From: Actinomycetaceae bacterium
GTDB taxonomy: Bacteria > Actinomycetota > Actinomycetes > Actinomycetales > Actinomycetaceae
DNA: 64,000 nucleotides
Direction: 5' to 3'
Assembly: GCA_030528145.1 (NCBI GenBank)
Contig: JAUMZK010000005.1
Coordinates: 62,001 to 126,000 of the forward strand
This document shows positions 43,355 to 53,108 of this stretch, one piece after another. The position numbers and the translations under genes were made by a program. The notes under the pieces are model-generated. The model had not been told where the DNA came from, searched no databases, and saw only the letters and a program-made list of their open reading frames with translations. Every line of letters begins with the position of its first letter. The stretch's first letter is position 1.

Positions 43355-44914
43355 TTATTTCCGAGGACGTTTCGCGGCTATGTCCACAATATAAGGTCGA
43401 TTCTGACGCAGCGCCCTCATTAAACCTACTCCCACAAAAATGAGGACGAAGCTGAAGGGCAATCCCATAATAATTGTCGCTGATTGCAGAGCGGGAATAC
43501 CACCTACAAGCAGCATTCCAATGGTCAGCACGCCCGTAATTACGACCCAGAAAATGCGCAAAGGCGCACGGGCGTCGGCGGATGTATCTGGTAAGTCTAT
43601 GCACAGATTAGCCATTACTAAAGCACCAGAATCTGCTGATGTTACATAAAATAGCAACCCCACAATAGTAGCAATCGCCACCAACATTAATGGCAAAGGA
43701 AAGTTTTGCAGCAGCAAATAAAAACCCTTTTCCGGCGTTGCTTCTACCACTTTCGCAAAATGATGGTCACCGCTCCGAATGCGCGCAATTGCAGAATTTC
43801 CGAAAATTGAAATCCAAATCAGCACGTATGTGAAAGGAATTATTAATGCTCCCACTATAAATTCACGGAAGGTACGCCCTCGGGAAATCCGCGCCAAAAA
43901 CATCCCCACAAAGGACGCCCACGCAACCCACCATGCCCAAAAAAACAGAGTCCAGGAACTCATCCACGCACTGGCATCGGTGTATGCGAAGGTTTCCAAG
44001 GAACGCTCAGGATAGGTAGATATAAAATTCCCCAAGTCCATAACTGTTGCGCGCATTAAAAAATCAGGTTTGCCGAAAACGAAAATCCACCCCGCCAAAA
44101 ACAGGGCTAAATATACGTTCAAGCGGCTCAGAATTTGAATTCCTTTATCTACCCCAGTTGTCGCCGAAACCACTGTCATCAGTACTGACACTGCGACGAG
44201 GGCGATTTGCACCGGCAGTCCCGGTCGCGTCCCGAACAGAATCTGCAGGCCGACACTCAGTTGCACTACCCCAATGCCCATCGTGGTCGCCACCCCGAAA
44301 ATAGTGCCGATAATGGCGGCACTGTCCACAACATGCCCCCACAGACCGGTCGTCCTCGTGCCCAACAGTGACGCGAGGGCGTAGCGCACAGCCAGAGGTT
44401 TCCCCTCACGGTAGGCAAAATATCCGAGGGCAATGCCCATTAGGGAATACATTCCCCAACCGGTTATGCCGTAGTGAAATAGGGTCCATACTAACGCCGA
44501 CCGAGCGGCTTCGACAGTCTGCCCAGGACCAAGGGGTGGATGCATGTATTGGGCGACGGGTTCGGCTACGGAAAAGAACAGGATATCCGTACCGATTCCC
44601 GCCGCAAACAGCATGGCTGCCCACGAAAAATTACTGAATTCTGGTCGACTATCTGGAGTCCCCAACCGCGTGTGCCCGTATTTGGACAAGCCCAGGTACA
44701 GAACGAATACGACAATGCCAGCAGCGAGCACAATGTAGAAAGAACCGAACCAGTTCGCTATCCACGTCACGGCGGCGCCCAATGCGACGCTGGCACTGGT
44801 GGGGTCGATGATTGCCCACAGCGCTACCGACAAAATTCCTACTGCGGAAGTCAGAAATACCGGCCAGGTGACTACCGCCGCTTTGGTCAACATTCGTTCT
44901 GTTTTTTTCGCCAT
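43355..44914 (-). CDS. BCCT family transporter (betaine/choline/carnitine type)
   Basis: 519 residues, 12 helices. The BCCT core is clear: the Trp-rich segment WTLFHYGITGWGMYS, the binding-site helix FFWAWWVAWASFVGMFLARIS with GRTFREF, and LLFYVTSADSGALVMA. Transports quaternary amines with Na+ or H+, usually for osmoprotection or methyl-donor supply. Short cytoplasmic tails, so little sign of the long osmosensing C-terminus of BetP. Follows pdxK behind a terminator. Confidence 0.92.
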   Translation of the reverse strand: MAKKTERMLTKAAVVTWPVFLTSAVGILSVALWAIIDPTSASVALGAAVTWIANWFGSFYIVLAAGIVVFVLYLGLSKYGHTRLGTPDSRPEFSNFSWAAMLFAAGIGTDILFFSVAEPVAQYMHPPLGPGQTVEAARSALVWTLFHYGITGWGMYSLMGIALGYFAYREGKPLAVRYALASLLGTRTTGLWGHVVDSAAIIGTIFGVATTMGIGVVQLSVGLQILFGTRPGLPVQIALVAVSVLMTVVSATTGVDKGIQILSRLNVYLALFLAGWIFVFGKPDFLMRATVMDLGNFISTYPERSLETFAYTDASAWMSSWTLFFWAWWVAWASFVGMFLARISRGRTFREFIVGALIIPFTYVLIWISIFGNSAIARIRSGDHHFAKVVEATPEKGFYLLLQNFPLPLMLVAIATIVGLLFYVTSADSGALVMANLCIDLPDTSADARAPLRIFWVVITGVLTIGMLLVGGIPALQSATIIMGLPFSFVLIFVGVGLMRALRQNRPYIVDIAAKRPRK

Positions 44915-44926
44915 TACTATAAAGAA

Positions 44927-44951
44927 AATTGGGGAGGTGTACTCCCCAATT
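44927..44951 (-). terminator. Rho-independent terminator between pdxK and the BCCT gene
   Basis: AATTGGGGAG, five-base loop, CTCCCCAATT, followed on the minus strand by TTTCTTT. It sits 4 bases after the pdxK stop and 13 before the BCCT start, so it may also attenuate BCCT expression. Confidence 0.8.
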
Positions 44952-44954
44952 ACT

Positions 44955-45761
44955 TTAGGCCCCTTGCCAAACCGTGTCGAAAGGAGTGTGCGCTTTTACC
45001 CGGTATTCGATACCGCGCGTTACCAGTTCTTTGGCGGCTCCGACGGCGTCATGTATGTCGGTACCTTTTGCCAGTTCTGCGGTAATAGCAGCTGCCAGGG
45101 TACATCCAGCACCTGATACTCTTTCATTCCCTATCTTTTTGGCGCAATACCGCGTGATTTTTTTCCCATCCCATAACACATCGATAGCGTCTTCTCCGGG
45201 CAGTTCCACGCCGCCTTTGGCGACGACGTACGGAACGCTTTCACCAATTTTGCGGGCGGCTGCTTCCAGGTCGGCAATTGTTTCGATAGCGTCCATTCCG
45301 GCCAGAGTCTTAGCTTCAAAAACGTTGGGTGTAGTTACAGTTGCGAGGGGGAGGATTTGCTGGCGCAGGGCATTGTCCGTGTCGAGGGCGGCACCAGGTT
45401 CTTGTCCTTTGCATATTAGTACCGGGTCCAGGACAACATTTTTCCATTTGCGGTTTGATAGTGCTTTTGCCACGGTGTCCACGGTGGTAGGGGTACCGAG
45501 CATGCCAATTTTGACGGTGTCCATGTTGGTTTCGTCGTGGCAGGCGAGGGCGGCTTCGATCTGTTCTTCCAGGATTTGCGGGTCTACTGGGTGAAAACGG
45601 TGTCCCCAATTGTTCTTTGGGTCGAAGGCCACAATACAAGTGAGGGTTCCCACACCGTAAACTCCAAGTTGTTGGAAGGTTTTAATATCGACCTGGAAAC
45701 CTGCCCCACCTGTGGCTTCAGATCCGGCTACTACCATTGCAATGGGTGGATTTGTCATCAT
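44955..45761 (-). CDS. pdxK: Pyridoxal kinase (ThiD-like PfkB family)
   Basis: 268 residues; the second ATG (45758) is better spaced from GAGAGGA. N-terminal AGSEATGGAGFQVDIKTFQQ, then TCIVAFDP, LDPVLICKGQE, TPNVFEAKTLAG and the anion hole SGAGCTLAAAITAEL are those of the ThiD-like pyridoxal kinases of Gram-positive bacteria. Phosphorylates pyridoxal or pyridoxine with ATP. A hydroxymethylpyrimidine kinase (ThiD) activity is the main alternative; no thi genes are nearby, which favours PdxK. Confidence 0.82.
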   Translation of the reverse strand: MMTNPPIAMVVAGSEATGGAGFQVDIKTFQQLGVYGVGTLTCIVAFDPKNNWGHRFHPVDPQILEEQIEAALACHDETNMDTVKIGMLGTPTTVDTVAKALSNRKWKNVVLDPVLICKGQEPGAALDTDNALRQQILPLATVTTPNVFEAKTLAGMDAIETIADLEAAARKIGESVPYVVAKGGVELPGEDAIDVLWDGKKITRYCAKKIGNERVSGAGCTLAAAITAELAKGTDIHDAVGAAKELVTRGIEYRVKAHTPFDTVWQGA

Positions 45762-45931
45762 TTCCTCTCAAGAAATTGACGGTCGAGTTACCGTCCTAAC
45801 AATTATATGGTGGAGTAGGTCACGGCACCCGCTAAAACTAACGTCAGTTAGGACTTTAGCCCTACTTATGGTAGGTGAAAAAATTGGCAGGTCCGCAGAC
45901 CTACCAATTTCTCAGTGACTATTTTGTCCTA

Positions 45932-47539
45932 TTAGACTCCATAGATCAGGGTTTGCAGTACCAGGCAGATACCACCAAAGACGAGGACGAATACCACCAT
46001 TGGCCAGACGAAGCGGACCCAGTGGCTAAATTTCATGTCCAACATTTGCAAAGTTGCCATAACCAGACCAGTGGGCGCCAAGTACAGCATTGCGTATTGC
46101 CCCCATTGGTATGCGCATACGATGACGAAGCGCGGAACACCCACACTGTCAGCAAGCGGCGCCAAAATCGGCATAGACAACACTGCCAAGCCGGAGGAGC
46201 TGGGAACTACGAAGCCAAGCAGGAAGAACACGAACAGCATCATGATGACGAATACGGGACCGTGCATTCCCTTAACTAGTTCCGTGGCGCCCTCGAGCAT
46301 GGTATCGGAAATCTGCCCATCGTTCAGAATCTTGTTGATACCGCGGGCAAGACCAATGATGAGGGAAACAGCAACCAGCGAAGCAGAACCCGCCGAGAAA
46401 GCATCTACCAACTGCTTTTCGTTCTTACGCTCAGAACCAGTTGCCGCAATGAACATCATCAAAATAGTCAGCGCCAAGAAGGACGCCGCCATCTGGGGGA
46501 ACCACCAGCCCAGCTTCATTACGCCAATAACCATGAGGACGAATGCAGAAATGAACAGGACCAGAATAACCTTCTTTTGCCAGCTAAAGCGTCCATCAGC
46601 CGTATGATCCATCGGGATCTTCCACTGACGTTCAAATTCCTCTTTATCTGTGTAGGTGTAGCTGAAGGTGGGGTCAGCTTTGATCTTGCGGGCGTACCAG
46701 TGCAAGTACCCAATCACTACGGCGCCGCCCACGATGCAACCAATTACACGCCACCACAGACCGTCAGTGAAAGGAATACCAGCAGCATTGGAAGCAATAA
46801 CTACAGAGAAGGGGTTGACAGTACTCATAGTGGTGCCCATTGAGCCAGCCAGGAAGATAGCCCCCACACATATGATCGAGTCATACCCCATGGCTAAGAA
46901 TATTGGACACAAAATCGGATAGAACGCAACGGCTTCTTCCTCAAGACCGCACAGCGAGCCACCGACAACCATGAATACGGACACTAAGAAGATGAGGACG
47001 AATTCGCGCCCTTTGGTCTTCTTAGTGAGGGCAACTAGCCCCGATTCGAATGCCCCAGAAACCCGGACCACCCCAATCATGCCACCAAGAACCAAGATGA
47101 ACACGATCACGTCAATCGCTTCTATAGTTCCGTCAACCATAGAAGTGAAGACATCTACGGGACCAGCTGGCTTAGATTCGAGGCGTTGGTAGGTACCGGG
47201 GACAGAAACTGGCTTTGTTAATGCCCCCGAGGTGAACTTATCAATTTCAATTTTTACGCCGAGGTCATCCAGCGTTTTTTGCTCTGCTGGGAGTGTTTTA
47301 GTTTCTCCCGTGGGCTGAGTGAGAGTGAATTCTTTCGACCCATCCACGCCATACTGAATTTTCGAATAAGCACCTGCGGGAACGAAGTGCGTGGCGATTA
47401 CCGCGATGATAGTGAGGAGGAACAGAATGGTGAACGCAGAAGGGAAAGAAAACTTGAAACGCCGCTTAGTTTTTACGGAGGTCGTCTCTTCCGGCGGGGC
47501 TGCTGCGACTTCGGAATCTACCTCTTGCCGTTTTTCCAT
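45932..47539 (-). CDS. YfcC-type (DcuC superfamily) membrane transporter
   Basis: About 535 residues from the ATG at 47537-47539, spaced seven bases from AAAGG; upstream ATGs in the frame are weaker. A cytoplasmic N-terminus leads to about 12 helices with family features FVPAGAYSKIQYGVDG, GMIGVVRVSGAFESGL, GSMGTTMSTVNPFSV and GLARGINKILNDGQ. YfcC/AbgT-like carriers near arginine- or carbamoyl-catabolic genes may exchange basic amino acids. It lies directly downstream of carbamate kinase, suggesting a linked catabolic role. Confidence 0.86.
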   Translation of the reverse strand: MEKRQEVDSEVAAAPPEETTSVKTKRRFKFSFPSAFTILFLLTIIAVIATHFVPAGAYSKIQYGVDGSKEFTLTQPTGETKTLPAEQKTLDDLGVKIEIDKFTSGALTKPVSVPGTYQRLESKPAGPVDVFTSMVDGTIEAIDVIVFILVLGGMIGVVRVSGAFESGLVALTKKTKGREFVLIFLVSVFMVVGGSLCGLEEEAVAFYPILCPIFLAMGYDSIICVGAIFLAGSMGTTMSTVNPFSVVIASNAAGIPFTDGLWWRVIGCIVGGAVVIGYLHWYARKIKADPTFSYTYTDKEEFERQWKIPMDHTADGRFSWQKKVILVLFISAFVLMVIGVMKLGWWFPQMAASFLALTILMMFIAATGSERKNEKQLVDAFSAGSASLVAVSLIIGLARGINKILNDGQISDTMLEGATELVKGMHGPVFVIMMLFVFFLLGFVVPSSSGLAVLSMPILAPLADSVGVPRFVIVCAYQWGQYAMLYLAPTGLVMATLQMLDMKFSHWVRFVWPMVVFVLVFGGICLVLQTLIYGV

Positions 47540-47561
47540 TTGAGAACCTTTCATATGATAT

Positions 47562-47582
47562 GGCCCCCGCATAGCGGGGGCC
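47562..47582. terminator. Perfect hairpin between arcC and the YfcC gene
   Basis: GGCCCCCGC, loop ATA, GCGGGGGCC, within a 48-base gap. No T-run on the minus strand. Could attenuate read-through into the transporter or stabilise the arcC transcript end. Confidence 0.6.
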
Positions 47583-47587
47583 TAATA

Positions 47588-48526
47588 CTACTGCGCGATA
47601 TAGGTGCCGGTATTGCCAGCGAGGGCTTCTTTGGCTTGTTCCAGCGAAGTAATCAAGGCTTTCCCTTCAGGGTTACCCTTAACAAATTCGAGACAGGCTT
47701 CCACCTTGGGCAGCATGGAGCCGGGCGCGAATTGACCTTCCGCACAGTACTTTTCGGCTTCGGCAACATTCATTTTTGCCACAGCCTTTTGAGTGGGCTT
47801 GTTATAGTCAATGAAGACTTGGTCCACTGCGGTCAAAATGACCAATAGGTCGGCACCAACCTGATGGGCAAGCAGGGCGGCGCTGCGATCCTTATCAATC
47901 ACGGCGGGAACGCCGTGAAGTACGCCATCACGTTCCACCACTGGAATGCCGCCACCACCAGCAGTAATAACTACTGCACCGGTGGCGATCATGGCTTCTA
48001 CGATTTCCGCTTCCACAATCCTCTTGGGAAGCGGAGAGGCGACAACCCAACGCCAACCACGACCAGCGTCCTCGACGTATTTATTACCGGTCTCCTCTGC
48101 CAACTGCTTGGCTTCTTCTGCAGTAAAAAACGCGCCTACGGGCTTGGTCGGGTTTTCAAAGGCCGGGTCTGCTTCATCGACCAGCGTTTGGGTAGCAAAT
48201 GCCGCACATCCCTTGGAAATACCACGACGGTTCATCTCATTTTGCAGAGCCTGCTGCAAGTGATAACCAATGTAACCTTGCGACATGGCACCACACTCTG
48301 CGAACGGAATAACCGGAGTACCGCCGCCTTTTTGGGCTGAAGTGTCGGTAGCAACCTTAATCATGCCCACTTGTGGTCCGTTTCCGTGGGTGACGACTAC
48401 TTCGTAGCCGGATTCGATGAGGTCGACAATCGACTTGGCGGTGGACTTGATCAGTTCAAGCTGTTCTTCCGGAGTCTTTCCGAGGGCGTTGCCGCCGAGG
48501 GCGATGACCATTTTTTGAGTTTTCAA
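47588..48526 (-). CDS. arcC: Carbamate kinase
   Basis: About 312 residues starting at TTG (48524-48526) after GAGAGGA; the frame to 48541 is inferior. Transfers phosphate between carbamoyl phosphate and ADP, yielding ATP at the end of arginine, agmatine or purine/allantoin catabolism. Motifs: VIALGGNALG, VTHGNGPQVGMI, ITAGGGGIPVVER, VIDKDRSAALLA and LLVILTAVD, all intact. No arcA or arcB in the window, so the carbamoyl phosphate source is outside or different. Upstream of the YfcC transporter; divergent from the LuxR regulator. Confidence 0.96.
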   Translation of the reverse strand: MKTQKMVIALGGNALGKTPEEQLELIKSTAKSIVDLIESGYEVVVTHGNGPQVGMIKVATDTSAQKGGGTPVIPFAECGAMSQGYIGYHLQQALQNEMNRRGISKGCAAFATQTLVDEADPAFENPTKPVGAFFTAEEAKQLAEETGNKYVEDAGRGWRWVVASPLPKRIVEAEIVEAMIATGAVVITAGGGGIPVVERDGVLHGVPAVIDKDRSAALLAHQVGADLLVILTAVDQVFIDYNKPTQKAVAKMNVAEAEKYCAEGQFAPGSMLPKVEACLEFVKGNPEGKALITSLEQAKEALAGNTGTYIAQ

Positions 48527-48541
48527 TTCGTGTCCTCTCAA

Positions 48542-49048
48542 GTTCTCGCCTCAGAAAAGAGTGGTGGCAAACGTAGAGTTTGCCGCTGAACACTCCGTTC
48601 TTCGCGTGGTTACATTTGCGCCCCAGAGAAGTACACTGCCAGAGTGCCTACTCGAAAAGTAATTCCGTCAAACCTATGGGCATAGGACAGGTTTTTGACC
48701 AGTTTCAAAGACCCCTAAGTTCTACGCATGACTTATAGATCCGCACAGTTGCTTTCCTGGGTGTGACCAAAGCCTATCTGGTCCCCCACCGCATACAAAG
48801 GTCTACTGGGGACTAATTTTCAGCTATTTTGGTTTATTTTTTACAGTCAGTATCTAAATTGGCTCAAACTGACTATACACTGTACATTTACCGCAATTTT
48901 CAGTATCTAAATCCCCTCGGTTTAGAGCGGTTTAGAAGACATCTGCGGCAAGTTTAGCCTGGACGAGCAAACGCGAGAATGAAAACCAGAGCGACGTCCT
49001 CGGGAAACCACCCACCCGGAGGATCCCTCCACTATTGGCGTCGCTCCT
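48542..49048. promoter_or_regulatory. Divergent arcC / luxR control region with direct repeats
   Basis: A 500-base AT-rich gap. TCAGTATCTAAAT occurs at 48847-48859 and 48900-48912, 53 bases apart (about five helical turns). CGGTTTAGA occurs at 48918-48926 and 48928-48936, one turn apart. Close to the regulator start is a near palindrome GGAGGATCCCTCC (49017-49029). These are plausible binding sites for the adjacent LuxR-type protein, unproven. Confidence 0.5.
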
Positions 49049-50074
49049 GTGAACATGAGCTACTTTCCCGCATATAATGGGACTTTCCAATCACAAGTAT
49101 GGATGAGTATGGCAATGCAACTAGCGATCTTTTATTACAGTCTGGTAATTTTACTGATCTCTGTGATAACCGCTACAATGTGCCTAGCTGTGCACATTTT
49201 GACCAAGCGGCGCACGTACTTATACCTGTTTGTCAGTTTCTTTCTGTACTTTTTCGACGTTGCCCTGGTATTTCGCCGGTACTTCCAGAACGGTGTTCGC
49301 CCGTTACCCCAAGGTAGTACTGACCAGTACAATATTGGCTCGCCCATCGAATCAATGGCGTTAGCGTCGGCAATAATAGTATGCTTCGTACTGTTCCTCT
49401 TCACCTATTTGAAGCAGGGCGGCGGTAGGTACGTGGCACTGCTGATCGTGAGCCTGTTCCTGGCTTATTCATGGTTAGTGCTGGCAATATTTCCCATCGG
49501 GAAACACCGCGAATTCATGTTCTTCAGTTCCCGGTCAATAGCTGTAGCCACACTGCTAATATTTGTGACATACAAATACTTCACTGCGTCAACACAAATT
49601 GAACGCCGGTCACTGCGCACCCATCTCAGTTTGTATGTGGCATGTTGGATTGGACTGGCAGCAACCCTGGCAAACAACCTTTACCTGCAACTACTGAGAC
49701 CTCCAGGCAGCATTTCTTTTATCTTGAGCGAACAAAATTTCGGGGAAAACTTGCTGGTCATCATCTGTGCCTCCTACACGATAAGGAGCTGCGTAAGGGC
49801 ACTCAACGTCCGCTACGCCGCCCTCCCACCCCCTACTGACCACGCCCAACAGTACTTAGAACATGCTTTAGCGCGGTTTGCGCGCAGCAATGAACTGACT
49901 GTACGCGAACGCGAAGTGCTGCAACTAATCATCAACGGTCACGAAAACCGCAAGATCGCAGAAGAGCTGTTCTTATCGCCCTCTACAGTGAAAGTACACG
50001 TACACAACATCTTGCGCAAAACTGGGAAAGCCAACCGCAAGGCACTGCTGCAAGCGTTCTGGGAACAGGTATAA
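49049..50074 (+). CDS. Membrane-bound LuxR-type transcriptional regulator
   Basis: 341 residues (GTG at 49049, or ATG at 49055). Seven hydrophobic helices fill residues 1-235 (for example AIFYYSLVILLISVITATM and YLFVSFFLYFFDVALVF), followed by a C-terminal LuxR/GerE helix-turn-helix: LTVREREVLQLIINGHENRK then LSPSTVKVHVHNILRKTGKA. This layout, a membrane sensor fused to HTH, is typical of small-molecule or transporter-linked regulators in Actinomycetota. Likely controls the divergent arcC-yfcC pair. Signal unknown. Confidence 0.85.
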   Translation: MNMSYFPAYNGTFQSQVWMSMAMQLAIFYYSLVILLISVITATMCLAVHILTKRRTYLYLFVSFFLYFFDVALVFRRYFQNGVRPLPQGSTDQYNIGSPIESMALASAIIVCFVLFLFTYLKQGGGRYVALLIVSLFLAYSWLVLAIFPIGKHREFMFFSSRSIAVATLLIFVTYKYFTASTQIERRSLRTHLSLYVACWIGLAATLANNLYLQLLRPPGSISFILSEQNFGENLLVIICASYTIRSCVRALNVRYAALPPPTDHAQQYLEHALARFARSNELTVREREVLQLIINGHENRKIAEELFLSPSTVKVHVHNILRKTGKANRKALLQAFWEQV

Positions 50075-50478
50075 CTGAACCAATGACGCGGCTAGTGGAT
50101 AGCATGACAGCTCCAACTCTCAAGTTACATGGCGCTGGCTTTGCCCCTGTGATAGAGAAGTTCTGATATCTTGTTGAACGGTTCTGCTACACCCATAGCG
50201 AAAACCCCCAAAGCACCCCACCAACTCATCAAACCCGAACACCTAACCCCACCTGCAAAACCCCCCATAAACGAACCTGAAATAGGACCCAGAAAACGGG
50301 ACAACGCCATCGACCTAGATCACGTCAATTACCACCCAGACATAGCAATCCGCAAAAGCTGGATCAGATAAACCCACTATAGACACACCCGACAAAAGAC
50401 ACACAAAATGTTACTTAAACCCTATTTTCCCGCACTATTGCAACAAAAACCCCGGAATTGCAACACAAGACCGGGGAT
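50075..50478. other. Gap with one weak open frame
   Basis: A 66-codon frame at 50171-50371 (+) is Pro-rich at first and ends DNAIDLDHVNYHPDIAI. It has no ribosome site or recognisable domain; base use is unusually A/C-rich, so it could be a remnant of acquired DNA. Nothing else seen. Confidence 0.3.
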
Positions 50479-50566
50479 TGGCGGTGGAGGTGGGATTTGA
50501 ACCCACGGTAGGTTTCCCTACACAGCATTTCGAGTGCTGCACCTTCGGCCGCTCGGACACTCCACC
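50479..50566 (-). tRNA. tRNA-Ser (anticodon CGA)
   Basis: On the minus strand GGTGGAG pairs with CTCCACC, followed by GCCA (encoded CCA). Anticodon loop CTCGAAA gives CGA. The long variable arm (TAGGGAAACCTA region) and T arm GTGGGTTCAAATCCCAC are intact. Confidence 0.96.
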
Positions 50567-50654
50567 TAGTTGGCTGACAACTGAGCTATTTAGTCAACAG
50601 CTCACCTACTAAAAGCCAGATTTAACTATAACAGGCGGTTACCGCCCTTGAAAA

Positions 50655-51290
50655 TCAGACAATTCCGTACAGACGGTCGCCCGCGTCCCCCAATCCGGGC
50701 ACAATGTAATTCTGTTCGTTCAAGCGTTCATCTACGGCCGCAACCACCACGTGAACGTCGGCACGGTCACCCACTGCGTTCTTGACGACTTCGATGCCTT
50801 CGGGGGCGGCAATCAAACAAGTGCAAGTAACGTCCTTTGCGCCGCGTTGCAGCACGTATTCGATGGCAGCAACCAGCGTAGAACCAGTGGCCAGCATCGG
50901 ATCAACAATGAACACTTGCCGATTGGTCAGGTCTTGGGGTAGGCGGTTCGCATAAGTTTCAATAGCTAACGTTTCATCGTCGCGAACCATCCCCAAAAAG
51001 CCCACTTCAGCCGTAGGAATCAGACGCGTCATCCCGTCCAACATGCCCAAGCCGGCACGCAAAATAGGAATAACAATAGGTTGCGGTTCCGCCAGGTGCT
51101 TCCCGGTAGTTTTCGCCACCGGAGTTTCAATGGGAGTATCGACCACGCGCACATTGCGAGTGGCTTCATACGCCAACAAAGTCATAAGTTCATCAACAAT
51201 CTGCCGGAATGTCGCGGATGGCGTGTGCTTGTCACGCATTACCGATAGTTTGTGGTTTACGAGCGGGTGGTCTAACACTTTTAGGTTCAT
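50655..51290 (-). CDS. upp: Uracil phosphoribosyltransferase
   Basis: 211 residues. Salvages uracil to UMP with PRPP. Contains [16 protein letters not shown] start ([16 protein letters not shown]), the PRPP loop [18 protein letters not shown], and the uracil-binding end [17 protein letters not shown]. Short gap to the divergent tadA gene. Confidence 0.97.
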   Translation of the reverse strand: MNLKVLDHPLVNHKLSVMRDKHTPSATFRQIVDELMTLLAYEATRNVRVVDTPIETPVAKTTGKHLAEPQPIVIPILRAGLGMLDGMTRLIPTAEVGFLGMVRDDETLAIETYANRLPQDLTNRQVFIVDPMLATGSTLVAAIEYVLQRGAKDVTCTCLIAAPEGIEVVKNAVGDRADVHVVVAAVDERLNEQNYIVPGLGDAGDRLYGIV

Positions 51291-51354
51291 GTAATTAGGC
51301 TATCGGTTTACTTTGTTGCGAGGAGGATTTTTGCCAACTGGTAGCGTTGTTTTT

Positions 51355-51816
51355 ATGACGGATTGGGCACAGTGGCGCACATGGTTGCGATTTTGTAGGT
51401 CTTTGGCAGCCCAGGCCGCAGACGCGGGGGAAGTACCCGTGGGCGCGGCCGTGGTTTCCGCCGAGGGCGACCTGGTTGCGTTTGCGCATAACAGCCAGTA
51501 TTCGCCGCCCGACATTACAGGGCACGCGGAAATTTTGGCGCTACGGCGCGCGGGCGCAGTATTAGGTCACCCCACTTTGGAGGGACACACGTTAGTGGTT
51601 TCTTTAGAGCCTTGCACAATGTGCGCAGGAGCAGCAGTTTTAGCGCGCGTAGACCGCATCGTGTTCGGGGCGTGGGACGTGAAAGCGGGCGCATGCGGAT
51701 CCTTGCGGGACGTCCCACGTGACAGCCGCATGAACCACCGTCCGCAAGTCATCGGGGGCATTGACGAGGACGCCGCTGCCGCACAATTACAATCTTTCTT
51801 TCGCGCCCGCCGCTAA
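51355..51816 (+). CDS. tadA: tRNA-specific adenosine deaminase
   Basis: 153 residues from the ATG at 51355 (the frame opens 14 codons earlier without support). Converts A34 to inosine in tRNA-Arg(ACG). Zinc ligands His57 and the proton shuttle Glu59 in GHAEI, Cys87 and Cys90 in PCTMC, plus the EVPVGAAVV substrate loop. Divergent from upp, convergent with tal. Confidence 0.93.
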   Translation: MTDWAQWRTWLRFCRSLAAQAADAGEVPVGAAVVSAEGDLVAFAHNSQYSPPDITGHAEILALRRAGAVLGHPTLEGHTLVVSLEPCTMCAGAAVLARVDRIVFGAWDVKAGACGSLRDVPRDSRMNHRPQVIGGIDEDAAAAQLQSFFRARR

Positions 51817-51869
51817 AATAGGGCGCACCCAGGCAAAACATACCCAGGTCCGCCCCATGGCGCTATTTT
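51815..51869. terminator. Possible bidirectional terminator between tadA and tal
   Basis: AAAATA (51815-51820) and TATTTT (51864-51869) bracket GGGCG (51821-51825) and CGCCC (51851-51855), giving an interrupted stem between the convergent genes. Confidence 0.4.
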
Positions 51870-51902
51870 CGTGCATGTCGCCGAACTACGGCTAAACAGG
51901 CA

Positions 51903-53003
51903 CTAAACAGCTTCGTCTAACGCCTTCTGGACAGAAACAATCAACTGCTCCCAGGCGTCCTCGAACTTCTTCACGCCCTCAGACAAAAGCTGCTCCGCCA
52001 CCTCCTCAATATTTATGCCCAATTCCGCCAGCCCATCAAATGTCCGTTGCGACACCCCAAAATTCGAGTGAACAACATCACCACGAATGACGCCTTCGGC
52101 AGCAACTGCACGCAAAGTCGCCTCTGGCATAGTATTGACCACCCCGTCCACAGCCAGCTCGGTAACATACAAAGTTGGCGGCAACTTCGTATCCTTCACC
52201 CCAGTCGATGCCCACAGTGGTCGCTGCCGTGTAGCCCCCTTACTTTCGAGGGCAACCCACCTGTCACTGTGCATAACCTCTTCAAACGCCTCGTAAACCA
52301 AAATAGCGTTCGCCACGCCCGTTTTGCCTCGAATCGCGTCCGCCACATCGCCCTCGCCCAACTGCGAATCAATAGCCGTATCAACACGCGACACAAACAC
52401 GGACGCCACCGACGAAATCTGTCGCAAATCCAAACCAGCTGCCGCGGCCTGCTCTAATCCATCCATGTATGCGTTCAATACTCGCCGATACTGCGGCACC
52501 GAAAAAATGAGCGTCACATTTACCGGAATACCTGCCGCAATTACCTGCGAAATCGCAGGCAAACCTGCCTCAGTAGCCGGAATCTTAATCAGAACATTAG
52601 GTCTGTCTACCCGCTCCCACAATTCCTTAGCCGCCTGCACCGTCTCCTCGGTCTTATCCGCAAGACGCGGATCAACCTCAATAGAAACACGCCCATCCAA
52701 ACCGCCACTGGACTTAAAAATCGGCATCATTACGTCACACGCCGCTCGCACATCATCCGTGGTCATAGCCGCAATAGCCGCCTCCGCGCCGACACCTTCC
52801 TTCGCCAACTGCGCAATCTGCTGCTGGTAAGCCGAACCATCCCCAATAGCCGCCTGAAAAATAGTCGGATTCGTGGTAACACCCACCACATGGTCCTCAT
52901 CAATCAGTTTTTGCAGGTTGCCCGATTCAATGCGGTCCCGCGAAAGGTCGTCGAGCCAAATGGATACACCCACGCGTGAAAGTTCACCGAGCTTGTCTGC
53001 CAT
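51903..53003 (-). CDS. tal: Transaldolase
   Basis: 366 residues, the actinobacterial long form. Starts LGELSRVGVSIWLDDLSRDR and has the Schiff-base lysine in NVLIKIPATEAGLPAI, preceded by DGRVSIEVDPRLA. Exchanges a dihydroxyacetone unit in the non-oxidative pentose phosphate pathway, complementing gnd. Usually next to tkt, absent here. Confidence 0.96.
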   Translation of the reverse strand: MADKLGELSRVGVSIWLDDLSRDRIESGNLQKLIDEDHVVGVTTNPTIFQAAIGDGSAYQQQIAQLAKEGVGAEAAIAAMTTDDVRAACDVMMPIFKSSGGLDGRVSIEVDPRLADKTEETVQAAKELWERVDRPNVLIKIPATEAGLPAISQVIAAGIPVNVTLIFSVPQYRRVLNAYMDGLEQAAAAGLDLRQISSVASVFVSRVDTAIDSQLGEGDVADAIRGKTGVANAILVYEAFEEVMHSDRWVALESKGATRQRPLWASTGVKDTKLPPTLYVTELAVDGVVNTMPEATLRAVAAEGVIRGDVVHSNFGVSQRTFDGLAELGINIEEVAEQLLSEGVKKFEDAWEQLIVSVQKALDEAV

Positions 53004-53108
53004 TCACTTCTCCTTTGTAGTACTTAAGTCTCATATTAGCGTGCCCTTGGCATCAATGCACCTGAACCCCATACCGGTCATTATTCGGACGGGCGTCCTC
53101 GGCAAGGC

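Noticed and set aside
50171..50371. 66-codon plus-strand frame
   Set aside because: No domain, no ribosome site; kept only as a note in the gap entry.
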